Made by a program: the position numbers and the translations under genes. Source: Candidatus Desulfofervidaceae bacterium (GTDB lineage Bacteria > Desulfobacterota > Desulfofervidia > Desulfofervidales > Desulfofervidaceae). From it: a stretch of DNA of 64,000 bases. The first letter of the stretch is position 1. Each line of letters starts with the position of its first letter. Positions 35,952 to 46,101 of this stretch are shown here, one piece after another. The notes under the pieces were generated by a model, which made no database searches, was not told the DNA's origin, and worked only from the letters and a program-made list of their open reading frames with translations. The stretch lies in assembly GCA_027038965.1 (NCBI GenBank), contig JALWFG010000014.1, positions 20,334 through 84,333 on the forward strand, given 5' to 3'.

Positions 35952-37409
35952 ATGCTGGCACAAAAGACCATTCATGAGCTTCACAGGCTTTTAACTAAAA
36001 AGGAAATCAAGCCTCAAGAGATTGTTACTTCCATTTTTGAGCGGATTGGGAGGGTAGAGCCTCAAGTCAAGGCCTACCTAACTTTGATCCAAGAAGATGC
36101 CATGAAGCAGGCCAAGATAGCCGAAGAAAAAATCTTAAAAGGCGAGGTTTTGCCCTTAACTGGCATTCCTTTGGCCATTAAAGACAACATTTGTACCGAA
36201 GGCATAAAGACTACCTGTGCCTCTAAGATGCTTGAAAGCTTTGTTCCTCCGTATGATGCTACTGTTATTCAGATCTTGAAGGCACAGAATGCCATTTTTG
36301 TTGGTAAGACCAATATGGACGAATTTGCCATGGGCTCTTCTACTGAAAATTCGGCCTTTCAAATTACTCGTAATCCTTGGAATTTGGAGCGAGTGCCCGG
36401 TGGTTCTTCAGGTGGCTCTGCCGCGGCCGTAGCGGCCGATGAGTGCATCGCCGCTTTGGGTTCAGATACAGGTGGTTCCATCAGGCAACCGGCCTCATTT
36501 TGCGGTGTAGTGGGCGTGAAACCTACTTATGGATGTGTGTCCAGATTTGGGCTGGTGGCCTTTGCCTCTTCCTTGGACCAAATTGGCCCCTTGGCCAAGG
36601 ATGTTCAGGATGCAGCTATCCTTTTAACCGCTATTGCCGGACACGACCCCAACGATTCTACTTCAGCTCCCATAGAAAAAAAGGACTATACGTCCAAAAT
36701 CGGTCAGGAAATTAGGGGCATGAAAATTGGAATTCCTAAAGAGGCAGTTCAAGAAGGTTTGGATAAAGATGTTCAGGGTGTGTTCGAAAAGGACGTTGAA
36801 ATTTTTCGGTCCTTGGGCGCAGAGATAGTGGAGGTTTCCTTGCCCCATCTAGAATATGCCGTGGCTGTTTACTACATTATTGCTCCGGCCGAAGCCAGCT
36901 CGAATCTGGCTCGGTATGACGGTGTCAAATATGGTTTTAGAGACGAGGGGGGCGAAAACTTGATTGATATGTATTGTCGCACCCGTTCGCTGGGCTTTGG
37001 GCCTGAGGTTAAAAGGAGGATTATGTTAGGCACCTATGCCTTATCTGCTGGCTATTATGACGCCTATTACAAAAAAGCTTCCCAGGTTAGGACCTTGATT
37101 AAACAAGATTTTTTGAATGCCTTTAAGAAATGTGATGTAATTTTGACCCCAGTTTCTCCTACTCCAGCCTTTAAGATTGGTGAAAAGACATCTGATCCAC
37201 TTCAGATGTACCTTTCCGATATTTATACCATTCCCATTAACCTGGCGGGTGTGCCGGCCATTTCCTTACCAGGTGGTTTAAGTCCGGACAGATTGCCAAT
37301 AGGCCTTCAAATTATTGGCCCACATTTTAGTGAAGAGGAGCTTTTCAAAGTCGCCTATCAGTTTGAACAGGCATTGAGCTTTAAAGAAAAACCACGATTG
37401 GAGGAATGA
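35952..37409 (+). CDS. gatA: Asp/Glu-tRNA amidotransferase subunit A
   Basis: The amidase subunit of GatCAB that releases ammonia from glutamine. The amidase catalytic triad is visible: K77 ([11 protein letters not shown]), the cis-serine at about 152-153 (GGSSGGS) and nucleophile S176 ([11 protein letters not shown]). 485 aa is normal. AAGGAGAAGG precedes the start. pepA begins 1 nt after the stop. Confidence 0.95.
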   Translation: MLAQKTIHELHRLLTKKEIKPQEIVTSIFERIGRVEPQVKAYLTLIQEDAMKQAKIAEEKILKGEVLPLTGIPLAIKDNICTEGIKTTCASKMLESFVPPYDATVIQILKAQNAIFVGKTNMDEFAMGSSTENSAFQITRNPWNLERVPGGSSGGSAAAVAADECIAALGSDTGGSIRQPASFCGVVGVKPTYGCVSRFGLVAFASSLDQIGPLAKDVQDAAILLTAIAGHDPNDSTSAPIEKKDYTSKIGQEIRGMKIGIPKEAVQEGLDKDVQGVFEKDVEIFRSLGAEIVEVSLPHLEYAVAVYYIIAPAEASSNLARYDGVKYGFRDEGGENLIDMYCRTRSLGFGPEVKRRIMLGTYALSAGYYDAYYKKASQVRTLIKQDFLNAFKKCDVILTPVSPTPAFKIGEKTSDPLQMYLSDIYTIPINLAGVPAISLPGGLSPDRLPIGLQIIGPHFSEEELFKVAYQFEQALSFKEKPRLEE

Positions 37410-37410
37410 T

Positions 37411-38883
37411 ATGCAATTTAAATTAGTAGGTAAAAATATCAGTGGCTTAACTGGAGGTTGTCTGGCCGTTGGGGTTTATGAAGGCCAGGTGTTAACCCCT
37501 TTAGGAAAAGAGGTCGATCAGGCTATGACAGGCCTTCTTTCCGATTTTTTAAAAGACATTGGGTTTGAGGCCAAGTGTGGAAATAGTGTCTTTATGCCTG
37601 GGCATAAGGATATCAAATTTAAGAATATCGTTGTAGTGGGGTTGGGCAAAAAGGAGGAATTAAGACCGGATGTCGTGCGTCAGGCATCTGCGGCGGCCTT
37701 GAAAAAGGCCAAAGAAATCAAAAATGCAGATTTATTTTTGGAAATGTTGGGAAAGGAAGTCTTAGGGGATAAGGTGGCCAAATACTTGGTTGAGGGCATT
37801 TTGCTTGGCAATTATCACTTTGATAAATACAAAAGAAAGAAAGAGACCGAGATAGAGGTTTCAGAAATCAAAATTCTCGAAGACGATAGTGTCCAAGATA
37901 CCGTCTTAGAAGGCCAGCTCTTGGCAGAAGGTGCCAACTTTGTGAGAGATTTGGTCAATGAACCGGGAAACGTGATTAGGCCGGAAGACTTGGCCCAAAG
38001 GGCGAGAGACCTGGCCCGAGAATATGGGCTCGAGTGCACCGTATTTAATGAAGAGGAACTTAAAAAAAGGGGTATGAATGGGATCTTGGCCGTAGGACAA
38101 GGTAGTGCTCATCCCCCTCGGTTTATACATCTGGTGTACAGACCCCAGCCAGCCCTCAAAAAGATTGTCTTTGTAGGTAAAGGGATTACCTTTGACAGCG
38201 GGGGGTTAGATATCAAACCAGAACAGTTTATGAAGACTATGAAGTGCGATAAGGCAGGTGCCTGCGCGGTATTGGGATTGATGAAGTTGGTAGCCCAGTT
38301 GAAACTACCCTTGGAGGTGCATGGCCTCATTCCTACAGCCGAAAATATGCCTGGCGGAAATGCCTTTCATCCTGATGATATTATCGTTTACAACAATGGC
38401 AAGTCCGTAGAAATTGATAATACCGATGCTGAAGGTAGACTTATTCTGGCCGATGCCCTGATATATGGTTCCAACCTTAAACCCGACTACATGATAGATA
38501 TGGCTACATTGACCGGGGCCTGTATGGTGGCCTTGGGTAGACTAACTACGGGTGTTTTTACTGAAAATCAAGCCTTAGCTACTGAGATCAAAGAAACAGG
38601 AGAAGAAACTGGAGAAAAATTTTGGCCGTTGCCCCTTGATGAAGACTTAAAAGAAGACATTAAAGGCAAGTTTGGTGATATTAAAAATGTGGGTTCTCGC
38701 TATGGAGGCGCCATTACTGCTGGCCTGTTTTTGAAGGAATTTGTTGGAGATAAGGTAAAAAACTGGGTGCATTTGGATATTGCTGGGCCGGCCTTTTTAG
38801 AAAAACCTTGGAAGTACTATGCCGAAGGGGCTACTGGGGTGCCAGTGCGGACCCTGCTGGAATGGCTAAAAGGGATAAAATAG
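37411..38883 (+). CDS. pepA: Leucyl (cytosol) aminopeptidase
   Basis: An M17-family dizinc aminopeptidase of 490 aa, cytoplasmic and hexameric in known members. The metal-binding and catalytic segments are VGKGITFDSGGLDIKP, KCDKAGACAVLG and the signature NTDAEGRLILADAL. The gene follows gatA almost without a gap behind TTGGAGG. It ends convergent to panB. Confidence 0.94.
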   Translation: MQFKLVGKNISGLTGGCLAVGVYEGQVLTPLGKEVDQAMTGLLSDFLKDIGFEAKCGNSVFMPGHKDIKFKNIVVVGLGKKEELRPDVVRQASAAALKKAKEIKNADLFLEMLGKEVLGDKVAKYLVEGILLGNYHFDKYKRKKETEIEVSEIKILEDDSVQDTVLEGQLLAEGANFVRDLVNEPGNVIRPEDLAQRARDLAREYGLECTVFNEEELKKRGMNGILAVGQGSAHPPRFIHLVYRPQPALKKIVFVGKGITFDSGGLDIKPEQFMKTMKCDKAGACAVLGLMKLVAQLKLPLEVHGLIPTAENMPGGNAFHPDDIIVYNNGKSVEIDNTDAEGRLILADALIYGSNLKPDYMIDMATLTGACMVALGRLTTGVFTENQALATEIKETGEETGEKFWPLPLDEDLKEDIKGKFGDIKNVGSRYGGAITAGLFLKEFVGDKVKNWVHLDIAGPAFLEKPWKYYAEGATGVPVRTLLEWLKGIK

Positions 38884-38943
38884 GCCTGAATTTCCCTTTG
38901 TTTTCAGGGCCCGTAACCAATTCGGGTCCTATCATTGTGAACC

Positions 38944-39789
38944 TTATTTAGAATCTGTGATGCGTTTTATTTCTTGCCAAAGTTCGTCTGAAAGACTATA
39001 GGCATGACCTAAGTCTGGAAAGCTTCCTTCTTTAACCTCTTTTTGAAATTGAGAGATGGCTTCTTTGATTTGGGATGCAAGATTGGCATAACTTTTCACA
39101 AATTTCGGTTTATGTCCAATAGTAATGCCTAAAAGGTCATTAATGACCAAGACTTGACCATCGCAATAAGGTCCAGAACCAATTCCTATGGTGATGACGG
39201 AGCACCTTTGGGTGATTAGTTTAGTAAGCTGGTAAGGAACACACTCAATGACAATCCCAAACACGCCAGCCCTTTCCAATTCCTGAGCATCCTGAAGGAG
39301 TTTTTGGGCCGTTTTGATATCCTTGCCTTGGACCTTATATCCCCCTAATTGGGCAATTCGTTGGGGGGTAAGACCAATATGTCCTAAGACAGGGACCCCA
39401 GCCTTTACAATGGCCTCAATCTTATCTACGACCTCAGTTCCTCCTTCTAATTTAACGGCATCACATCCAGCCTTCATAAAGAGACAGGCATTTTTTACGG
39501 CTTCTTCAGTAGAGGTTTGATAAGACATAAATGGCATATCTCCTATAAGGAAGGCACGCCTTACGGCCCTCTTTACGGCCTGAGTATGATGAAGCATTTC
39601 TTCCATGGTTACCGGAAGGGTAGATTCATATCCAAGTTCCACCATGCCCAAGGAATCACCTACCAGGACAGCATCTATTTCGGATTCATCTATAAAATGG
39701 GCAAATGGATAGCTGTATGCCGTTAGCATGGTAATCCTTTCACCCCTTGCCTTTTTGGCCTTCAAATCTAAAATGGTTATCTTTTTCAT
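38944..39789 (-). CDS. panB: Ketopantoate hydroxymethyltransferase
   Basis: PanB transfers a hydroxymethyl group from methylene-tetrahydrofolate to 2-ketoisovalerate in pantothenate/CoA synthesis. The start KITILDLKAKKARGERITML and the metal-binding segment AVLVGDSLGMV are present, then GCDAVKLEGG and VLGHIGLTPQ. 281 aa is usual. AGGCGGTGAG precedes the ATG. panC and panD are not next to it. Confidence 0.95.
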   Translation of the reverse strand: MKKITILDLKAKKARGERITMLTAYSYPFAHFIDESEIDAVLVGDSLGMVELGYESTLPVTMEEMLHHTQAVKRAVRRAFLIGDMPFMSYQTSTEEAVKNACLFMKAGCDAVKLEGGTEVVDKIEAIVKAGVPVLGHIGLTPQRIAQLGGYKVQGKDIKTAQKLLQDAQELERAGVFGIVIECVPYQLTKLITQRCSVITIGIGSGPYCDGQVLVINDLLGITIGHKPKFVKSYANLASQIKEAISQFQKEVKEGSFPDLGHAYSLSDELWQEIKRITDSK

Positions 39790-39861
39790 TTCTCACCGCC
39801 TTTATTTTTCGTTTTTTTTAGTGCACCATAGGCCTTTTGTCAATGAGATTCACTTGAAGAT

Positions 39862-40839
39862 TCACTTGGGCCAGTAATAAACGGCTACTGCTACCAAAGT
39901 AATGATTGTCTGCCTTAGCGTTTGGGAAACTAACATGAGTTGGGTTCCTAGCCTGGGACCAAAGATACCCCAATAATAAGGCACAAGGTATCTCATACTG
40001 GCAATGCTTGTTAAGACAGTCCCAATGAGCAAAGAGAGGATAATTTGTTTGCCGTTTAGAACATGATTTACCAAAAAGTTTGAGGCCACGGTATAGGCTG
40101 GAAGGCTTCCGGCAAATTGGGCTGCTACGATAGATAAGGCTTGAGGAGGCAAAGGAAGAAACCTCATAATAGGCTCTAACCATTTATTGAGGAAATCAAA
40201 TAGGTGAAATTTGATGACATAAAATACTGAAATTGTTACAGGAATAGTGATAAATAGGATCCGCTTAAGCATTGGTAAAGATTTAATAAGGCTTTTCTTA
40301 AGGGCACCTTTTATCTTAGGGGGATTAATTTGCCTTTCAAAACTTTTTTTAAATTGTGGAGGCAATACAAATCTGCCGACAGTTAAAATAATGCTTGTCT
40401 TAATAAGGCCCACAAGGACCAGAAGGAGGAAATAGATTGTTCCTACTCTTCCCAATAACGGGATCAATATTGGGAGCATACTTCGCCAATGCATAATCAT
40501 GGCGGGGAATGAATTGGCCATAGAGGCAATAAAAAGTTCTTTTTTGCTGATTTCTCCCTTTTGATAAAGTTCCATGAGCATAGTATTGGCCGCTGTCGGG
40601 GAGGCAAAGGCCGTAATGAAGCTTAGTCCTGAGGCAGGATGGAGATGTCCCCATCTCACTACTGGACGGGCCAAATAGGTAAATCGTTCAATATACCCTA
40701 GTATGGTTACCAAGTTTACCAAAACTACTGCCACAACCATTAAAGGAATCATTACCGAAAGATATTTTAGGGCAGCAATTAGGGGATCAAAAAAAACAAT
40801 GGGATTCATTGTATGTACTACACTAGCCAAGTTATACAT
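39862..40839 (-). CDS. Nucleoside-recognition (Gate) domain membrane protein
   Basis: A polytopic membrane protein of about 325 aa with Gate/nucleoside-recognition-type segments (FITAFASPTAANTML, SMANSFPAMIMHWRSMLP and AAQFAGSLPAYTVA). Related proteins occur in spore-maturation and transporter families, and the substrate is unknown. Eight or so hydrophobic helices can be counted. The start is uncertain: candidates are TTG 40848, ATG 40839 and ATG 40809, none with a good ribosome site. It is 24 nt after glnD and probably co-transcribed. Confidence 0.75.
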   Translation of the reverse strand: MYNLASVVHTMNPIVFFDPLIAALKYLSVMIPLMVVAVVLVNLVTILGYIERFTYLARPVVRWGHLHPASGLSFITAFASPTAANTMLMELYQKGEISKKELFIASMANSFPAMIMHWRSMLPILIPLLGRVGTIYFLLLVLVGLIKTSIILTVGRFVLPPQFKKSFERQINPPKIKGALKKSLIKSLPMLKRILFITIPVTISVFYVIKFHLFDFLNKWLEPIMRFLPLPPQALSIVAAQFAGSLPAYTVASNFLVNHVLNGKQIILSLLIGTVLTSIASMRYLVPYYWGIFGPRLGTQLMLVSQTLRQTIITLVAVAVYYWPK

Positions 40840-40863
40840 AAAAGCCAAACGAAATGGGAATTC

Positions 40864-43434
40864 CTACTCCAAAATAACCTTTTTTAGACTGTGCCTGATT
40901 TGTTCAATTCTAGCCTTGTCTTCTATCTTTTCTCCATCCTTCTCTTGGACATAAAACACGTCTACGGCATAGTCCAAGCTGGTGGAAACCTTGGCGAGAT
41001 GGATGTTTACCTTTAACTGGGCTAGACACTGGGCCAATTTAAATAGCAGACATGGTTTATCAGGGGTAAAGACTTCAATGATGGTATAAAAGTAAGAACT
41101 TTTATTGTCTATCTTTATTTCAGATTGGGGAGAAGGCAGGTCCTTACGATGAAGCAAACTTGGGCGACATCTGGATTTTAGACTTTCTTTAAGGTTTAAG
41201 TCTCCTTCGATAGCCCGACAAAGATCGTTTTCTACACCCCTTTTTCTTTCTTCAATTTCATATAGGCTATTTGTTTTCACCCAAAAGGTATCAAGGGCAA
41301 TTTTGTTATCCCAGGTGTAGGCCTGAACATTAAAGATATCAAATTGATGTAAGGATAGAACCCCAGTAATTTTGGCCAATAATCCTAAAAAATCCCAAGT
41401 GGCGATGGTCAGTTTGAAATGAGAGGGGGTATGATTTTCCTCCCACAAAAATACGGCCGGCCGATGGTAGAGTCCCTTGGCCATACCATAGTGGTTGATA
41501 ATATCAGAGACTGGGGTATTCAAGAGATAGCGTTGGGGAAGGCTTTCAAGATTTGGTTTTTCATGAAACTTGGCCTCTATTTTTTCTATCAATTCTGTTT
41601 TTACCCTTTCAAGTCTTTGCCAGGTGTCCTTTTTACCAAATTCCTTTCCTTCTAAGATTTGTTTTACTTTAAAAAACAGTTCTGTAATAAGGGACATTTT
41701 CCATTCTGTAAATGCCCTAGGGCCTGTTGCCTTGGCATCGGCAAATGAAAGAATATAGAGATATTTAAGTCGGGTGATATCTCCTATCTTCTGAGCGGTA
41801 TCAATAATTACCTTTTCGTCATCAAGGTCTCTTCTTTGGGCAATATGGGACAAAAGAAGGTGATTTTTGACTAACCATATAATATCTTCGGCCTTTGTTT
41901 TTTCCATTTGCCATTTGGCTAAAATTTCTCTGGTGGCTTTGGCGCCTGTGTCGGTGTGAGGGTGTCCAAGGCCTTTACCCAAATCATGAAATAGGGCTGC
42001 CAGAAAGAGGACTTCTGATTGGCCTATTTCTTGAGATACAGCCGTAAAGACAGGGAATTTATTCTTATATTCGCCCTTTTGAAGTTGCTTTATTTCTTGA
42101 AGGGTGTGAAAAGAGTGCAGATCAACGGTATAAATGTGGTAGATGTTATGCTGAGGCAGATGCAATATATAATTCCATTCAGGAATAAGGCTGCAAAGAA
42201 GGCCTTGATAAGTCATATCTTCAAGGTAAGGGAGCAAATTCCCCTCTTGGTTCAAAAACTCTATAAAGGCATTTTGAGCCTTGGGATTTAAGGAAAACCA
42301 ACCACCTAAAGACTGATTTATGTCCTGCATGACAGAATGAATGGAAATCCCTATGGTGGCACCATATGCCAGGGCCCACCGATACACCTTAAGGATTAAT
42401 ACAGGCTCCTTAAAAAAGATTTTTGGATTTTTAGCTTCGATTTTTCCATTTTCAAAATAGACAGCCTCCATTTTTTCTTTAGTGTCCTTAGAGACCGATT
42501 TATGGAGAACTCTAGCAAATATTAGGTAAGTGATATGTTTAATGTTAAAGGAATGTTTAAAGAAACTTCTCATAAACACCTCTATAGGCTTAAGGTGTCC
42601 TAAAGGTTCTACCTTTAGTAATTGGCATATCTTTTCTTGTTGTCCAAAGGATAGCTCATCGTCTTCCCTACCGCTCAAATAATGAAGGTAATTTCTTATC
42701 TCCCACAGAAAATCCGTGGCTTTTTCCAAATCCTCTTTTTCCTTCCTTAACAATATTCCCTTTTTGCAAAGGGCCTCAAGGCTATCTGTTTGATAACAGA
42801 GCAATCCTATCCATAAGATGGTATGATAATCCCTTAGGCCTCCAATTCCTTCCTTAATATGTGGTTCAAGCAAATAAATGTGTTGGTTGTAATGGCGGTG
42901 CCTTTTTTGATATTCAGAATATAAGCGTTTTAAGATGGCCTTGGATTGGATACCAATCATGCCCTTTAGCGAATTTTGAAATTTTTCAAAAAGGTCTTTA
43001 TTCCCGATTAAAAATCTATGGGTTAACATAGACATCAAGGCAGAAAATTCTTCCTGGGCCACTTGAAGACATTCTTCTATGGTGCGAAAGCTATGGTCAA
43101 GATTCAGCTTGCAGTCCCAACACCGCTGGACAAAATCCTCAATTATCCCTCTACAGGATTCAGACACGTTTTCTTTATGCAGGATAAGCAAATCAACGTC
43201 CGAAAAGAAACTCATTTCTCTGCGGCCGTATCCTCCAATGGCTATCAAGGCAATTTCCTCATTTATTTTTTCAGCCCCAAGTTCAGCCCACAATTCAACG
43301 ATGGTTTGGTCAATAAGTTTGGTTATTTGAGAGGTAACTTGCCTTCCCCCCGCTCCTTTAAGGTGAACTTCCTTAAGCCTTTGCATTTCCTTGCCTAAAT
43401 TTAACACCCTGGCATCCTCCAGATGCGGTTTCAT
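40864..43434 (-). CDS. glnD: PII uridylyltransferase / uridylyl-removing enzyme
   Basis: GlnD senses glutamine and modifies PII proteins. The nucleotidyltransferase motif GGYGRREMSFFSDVDLLIL lies at about 67-85. The HD hydrolase domain contains FLAALFHDLGKGLGHPHTD, and two ACT domains form the C-terminus. About 856 aa. The ATG at 43434 follows GAGGG and is coupled to the end of a 23-codon gene. PII itself and glnA are not in the window. Confidence 0.93.
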   Translation of the reverse strand: MKPHLEDARVLNLGKEMQRLKEVHLKGAGGRQVTSQITKLIDQTIVELWAELGAEKINEEIALIAIGGYGRREMSFFSDVDLLILHKENVSESCRGIIEDFVQRCWDCKLNLDHSFRTIEECLQVAQEEFSALMSMLTHRFLIGNKDLFEKFQNSLKGMIGIQSKAILKRLYSEYQKRHRHYNQHIYLLEPHIKEGIGGLRDYHTILWIGLLCYQTDSLEALCKKGILLRKEKEDLEKATDFLWEIRNYLHYLSGREDDELSFGQQEKICQLLKVEPLGHLKPIEVFMRSFFKHSFNIKHITYLIFARVLHKSVSKDTKEKMEAVYFENGKIEAKNPKIFFKEPVLILKVYRWALAYGATIGISIHSVMQDINQSLGGWFSLNPKAQNAFIEFLNQEGNLLPYLEDMTYQGLLCSLIPEWNYILHLPQHNIYHIYTVDLHSFHTLQEIKQLQKGEYKNKFPVFTAVSQEIGQSEVLFLAALFHDLGKGLGHPHTDTGAKATREILAKWQMEKTKAEDIIWLVKNHLLLSHIAQRRDLDDEKVIIDTAQKIGDITRLKYLYILSFADAKATGPRAFTEWKMSLITELFFKVKQILEGKEFGKKDTWQRLERVKTELIEKIEAKFHEKPNLESLPQRYLLNTPVSDIINHYGMAKGLYHRPAVFLWEENHTPSHFKLTIATWDFLGLLAKITGVLSLHQFDIFNVQAYTWDNKIALDTFWVKTNSLYEIEERKRGVENDLCRAIEGDLNLKESLKSRCRPSLLHRKDLPSPQSEIKIDNKSSYFYTIIEVFTPDKPCLLFKLAQCLAQLKVNIHLAKVSTSLDYAVDVFYVQEKDGEKIEDKARIEQIRHSLKKVILE

Positions 43435-43439
43435 TTCCC

Positions 43440-43511
43440 TCACGTGCCACACTTATGAAAGAAAAGAAATATGACCACCAAAAACACAAAGAACAAAATT
43501 CCTTTTAGCAT
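43440..43511 (-). CDS. Small single-span membrane peptide, 23 aa
   Basis: A 23-codon frame reading MLKGILFFVFLVVIFLFF and then HKCGT. It has an ATG, a strong GGAGGG ribosome site 9 nt upstream, and a TGA stop immediately before the glnD ribosome site (TGAGGGAAATG). The peptide is one hydrophobic helix with a positively charged, cysteine-containing end. It sits between the CDF-type transporter and glnD with no spare DNA, so it looks like a real coupled gene. Function unknown. Confidence 0.6.
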   Translation of the reverse strand: MLKGILFFVFLVVIFLFFHKCGT

Positions 43512-43525
43512 GATAAATAACCCTC

Positions 43526-44719
43526 CTATCTGCTTGGTTCCCTAAGGTTTATAATGGCTTCCTTGGCCTCAGTCAGTGTCTTAAAAGGTACTACCTCTAT
43601 TGTCACCCCAGCCTCGGATAAAACAAAAAAGGGACCTCTACCGGAAAGGTCCATTTTGCTTAAGACAACATCTACTCCCTCAGTTAGAAGCCATTTGCTT
43701 ACCCGAATACCTTTACCCTTGGATATAGAGGCATAGGGATTAAGTTCTATTCTTTCAGCATAGATTTTGCCCTCTGAAGGTTTCAATTTGCAAAAGTAGA
43801 AATAGGGGGCATCTCCGAAATGGTCGGAGATGGTGTTTCTATCTTGGTTTAAAGGTACAGCATAAACAACAAATTCCTTGGTTTTGGGCTCATAATGGAT
43901 AAGCACATGATCTACGTGAGAAATCTCTTCTTTTATCTTTTTTTCAATTTGTTGAGAAATAAAGTGAGCCTTCTGCAAGTCCCTGATTTTTAAGGTAATG
44001 ACGAGTTCAATAAACTTATATCGGCCCGAACTTCGTCCCCAAATGGCCTTGACTTCTTCAACTGCTGGGAAAGAAAGCACAATGGTTTTGACTCTGTCCA
44101 GGGTGCTGAAGTCTACTGAGGCATCCAAGAGCACCTTGATACTATCAATGAAAATACCAATACCTGCCTTCACAATAAAGATGGCCACCAAAGAGGCTAC
44201 AACCCTGTCTAGCCGGAATCCCAGATATTCACCTATCAATCCGGCCATGATTGCCAAGGCAGAGAGGACATCTGATCGCAGATGCTGAGCATCGCTAATC
44301 AAACTCGGTGAATTGAGTTCTCTCCCTTTGTGGTACTCGTAACCTGAAAAGAAAAATGCCCCTAACATTCCCAACCCTACGCCCCCCACGGTTAGGGGCA
44401 ATCTGGGAATATGGGGATAAACTGCCTTCCCGAAGGCAACCTTGACAATCTCAACGCCGGCCGCAACAATAAGCAAAGAAACGCCTAAAGAAACCAAGTT
44501 TTCCACCTTATAAAGGCCATAAGGGAACGAAGGAGATTTTCTTTTGGATAACTTTATGCCGACAAGGATGGTGAGGGAGGTAATTACATCAGTGAGCGAA
44601 TGAATTACCTCTGCCTTAAGGGCCAGACTCCCTGAATAGATGGCCAGAAAATATTTAAAGAGAACCAGAGAAAGATTAAAAACGATAGCATATAAGGCGA
44701 TTCTTTCGCTCGTTTCCAT
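43526..44719 (-). CDS. Cation diffusion facilitator fused to a NifX/NifB-like domain
   Basis: A 397-aa inner-membrane protein. The first 200 residues are a CDF metal/proton antiporter with six helices; the metal site includes H40 and D44 (IHSLTDV) and the later DAQHLRSDVLSA. A cytoplasmic CDF tail follows. Residues about 290-395 resemble the dinitrogenase iron-molybdenum cofactor-binding fold (DHFGDAPYFYFCKL, GIRVSKWLLTEGVDVVLS, VPFKTLTEAKEAI). Such fusions are known but the substrate is not; iron, manganese or zinc are possible. The ATG lies 6 nt after a TAGAAT -10 with no ribosome site, suggesting a leaderless mRNA. Confidence 0.85.
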   Translation of the reverse strand: METSERIALYAIVFNLSLVLFKYFLAIYSGSLALKAEVIHSLTDVITSLTILVGIKLSKRKSPSFPYGLYKVENLVSLGVSLLIVAAGVEIVKVAFGKAVYPHIPRLPLTVGGVGLGMLGAFFFSGYEYHKGRELNSPSLISDAQHLRSDVLSALAIMAGLIGEYLGFRLDRVVASLVAIFIVKAGIGIFIDSIKVLLDASVDFSTLDRVKTIVLSFPAVEEVKAIWGRSSGRYKFIELVITLKIRDLQKAHFISQQIEKKIKEEISHVDHVLIHYEPKTKEFVVYAVPLNQDRNTISDHFGDAPYFYFCKLKPSEGKIYAERIELNPYASISKGKGIRVSKWLLTEGVDVVLSKMDLSGRGPFFVLSEAGVTIEVVPFKTLTEAKEAIINLREPSR

Positions 44720-44725
44720 AAACGA

Positions 44726-44754
44726 ATTCTAGCATATGGAGAAATAAAAGACAA
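44726..44754 (-). promoter_or_regulatory. Promoter of the CDF-NifX gene
   Basis: Minus strand: TTGTCT (44749-44754), 17-nt spacer, TAGAAT (44726-44731). Six nt separate the -10 from the ATG at 44719, so the transcript would begin at or next to the start codon. Confidence 0.55.
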
Positions 44755-44764
44755 TTCCAAGCCC

Positions 44765-44793
44765 TTGCATTTCCGACCAATCCAAATTATTAT
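44765..44793 (+). promoter_or_regulatory. Promoter of ribBA
   Basis: TTGCAT (44765-44770), 17-nt spacer, TATTAT (44788-44793). The leader to the ribBA start would be only about 25 nt, too short for an FMN riboswitch. Confidence 0.5.
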
Positions 44794-44824
44794 TGAACAT
44801 TAATGACATCGGGGAGGCTGATAA

Positions 44825-46069
44825 ATGTCAGTAGTGAGCATTGAAGAGGCCATAGAAGAAATTCGTCAAGGTAAAATGATCGTCCTTGTGGATGATGAAG
44901 ATAGAGAGAATGAAGGGGATTTATGTATTGCGGCCGAGAAGGTAACTCCAGAAGCAATTAATTTTATGGCCAAGTACGGAAGAGGGTTGATCTGTCTTGC
45001 CCTAAGTGCAGAAAGAGTAGAGCAGTTAAAGTTACCCTTGATGGGAACAAATAATCACCCCAGCCCCCCTCATGGAACGGCCTTTACCGTTTCTATCGAG
45101 GCCAGAAGGGGTGTTACGACGGGTATCTCTGCCCACGACCGAGCTGTGACTATTTTAACCGCTATTGCTGATGATGCTAAGCCAGAAGATTTAGTTACGC
45201 CAGGGCACGTTTTTCCTTTAAGGGCTCAACCCGGTGGGGTGCTTGTGAGGGCAGGACATACCGAAGGTTCTGTAGACCTGGCCAGATTGGCCGGATTAAA
45301 ACCCGCTGCTGTCATCTGTGAAATTATGAATGACGATGGCACTATGGCCCGTTTACCAGACCTTGAAAAGTTTGCCCAAAAACACAATTTAAAGATTGCT
45401 ACTATTGCCGATTTAATTTCTTATCGCATTAAACATGATTCTCTGGTAAGGCGGGTAGCAGAGACTACCCTTCCTACTTCTATTGCTGGGGAATTTAAGG
45501 CGATTGTGTATGAGAGCGATGTGGATCCCAATCATCACCTGGCCCTGGTTAAGGGAGAAATACACTCTGATGAGCCTATTTTGGTGAGGGTTCACTCCCA
45601 GTGTCTTACCGGAGATGTCTTTGGGTCCTTGCGCTGTGATTGTGGTCCCCAACTCCATACAGCCATGAAGATGATTGAAAAAGAAGGTAAGGGTGTTTTG
45701 CTCTATATGCGACAAGAGGGAAGAGGAATTGGGTTTGCCAATAAGATGAAGGCCTATGCCCTTCAAGATCATGGATATGATACCGTAGAAGCCAATGTTA
45801 TGCTGGGATTTAAGCCTGACTTGCGTCATTATGGTATTGGAGCCCAAATTTTAAGAGACCTTGGGGTAGGCAAAATGCGGCTTATGACCAATAACCCCAA
45901 GAAGATTATTGGATTAGAGGGTTATGGGCTTGAGGTTGTAGAAAGGGTGCCTATAGAAATTCCCCCTACGGAACAGAATTATCACTATTTGCTTACCAAA
46001 AAGGAAAAGATGGGACACCTTTTAACAGTGGTAGATAAAAAGGGATGTAAATGCGCTCAGCAGAAATAG
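44825..46069 (+). CDS. ribBA: Bifunctional DHBP synthase / GTP cyclohydrolase II
   Basis: Two riboflavin-synthesis enzymes in one protein. The N-terminal RibB domain (about 1-200) makes 3,4-dihydroxy-2-butanone 4-phosphate, with [11 protein letters not shown] and SAHDRAVTI. The C-terminal RibA domain (about 205-400) opens GTP, with zinc ligands in [18 protein letters not shown] and the active-site segment [16 protein letters not shown]. 414 aa. GGGGAGG precedes the ATG. ribH follows, and nusB lies beyond it, a common bacterial order. Confidence 0.95.
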   Translation: MSVVSIEEAIEEIRQGKMIVLVDDEDRENEGDLCIAAEKVTPEAINFMAKYGRGLICLALSAERVEQLKLPLMGTNNHPSPPHGTAFTVSIEARRGVTTGISAHDRAVTILTAIADDAKPEDLVTPGHVFPLRAQPGGVLVRAGHTEGSVDLARLAGLKPAAVICEIMNDDGTMARLPDLEKFAQKHNLKIATIADLISYRIKHDSLVRRVAETTLPTSIAGEFKAIVYESDVDPNHHLALVKGEIHSDEPILVRVHSQCLTGDVFGSLRCDCGPQLHTAMKMIEKEGKGVLLYMRQEGRGIGFANKMKAYALQDHGYDTVEANVMLGFKPDLRHYGIGAQILRDLGVGKMRLMTNNPKKIIGLEGYGLEVVERVPIEIPPTEQNYHYLLTKKEKMGHLLTVVDKKGCKCAQQK

Positions 46070-46101
46070 AACAAAAGTTTAAAGTCTAGAGGAGAAACCT
46101 A

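Noticed and set aside
38895..38935. Bidirectional terminator between pepA and panB
   Set aside because: Only a 7-bp stem with a wobble pair (GGGCCCG/CGGGTCC) and no T tract.
44720..44824. FMN riboswitch before ribBA
   Set aside because: The whole gap is 105 bp and the predicted leader about 25 nt, too short for the RFN element; its conserved boxes were not seen.
45413..45847. 144-codon frame antisense to ribBA
   Set aside because: Shadow of the GTP cyclohydrolase domain.
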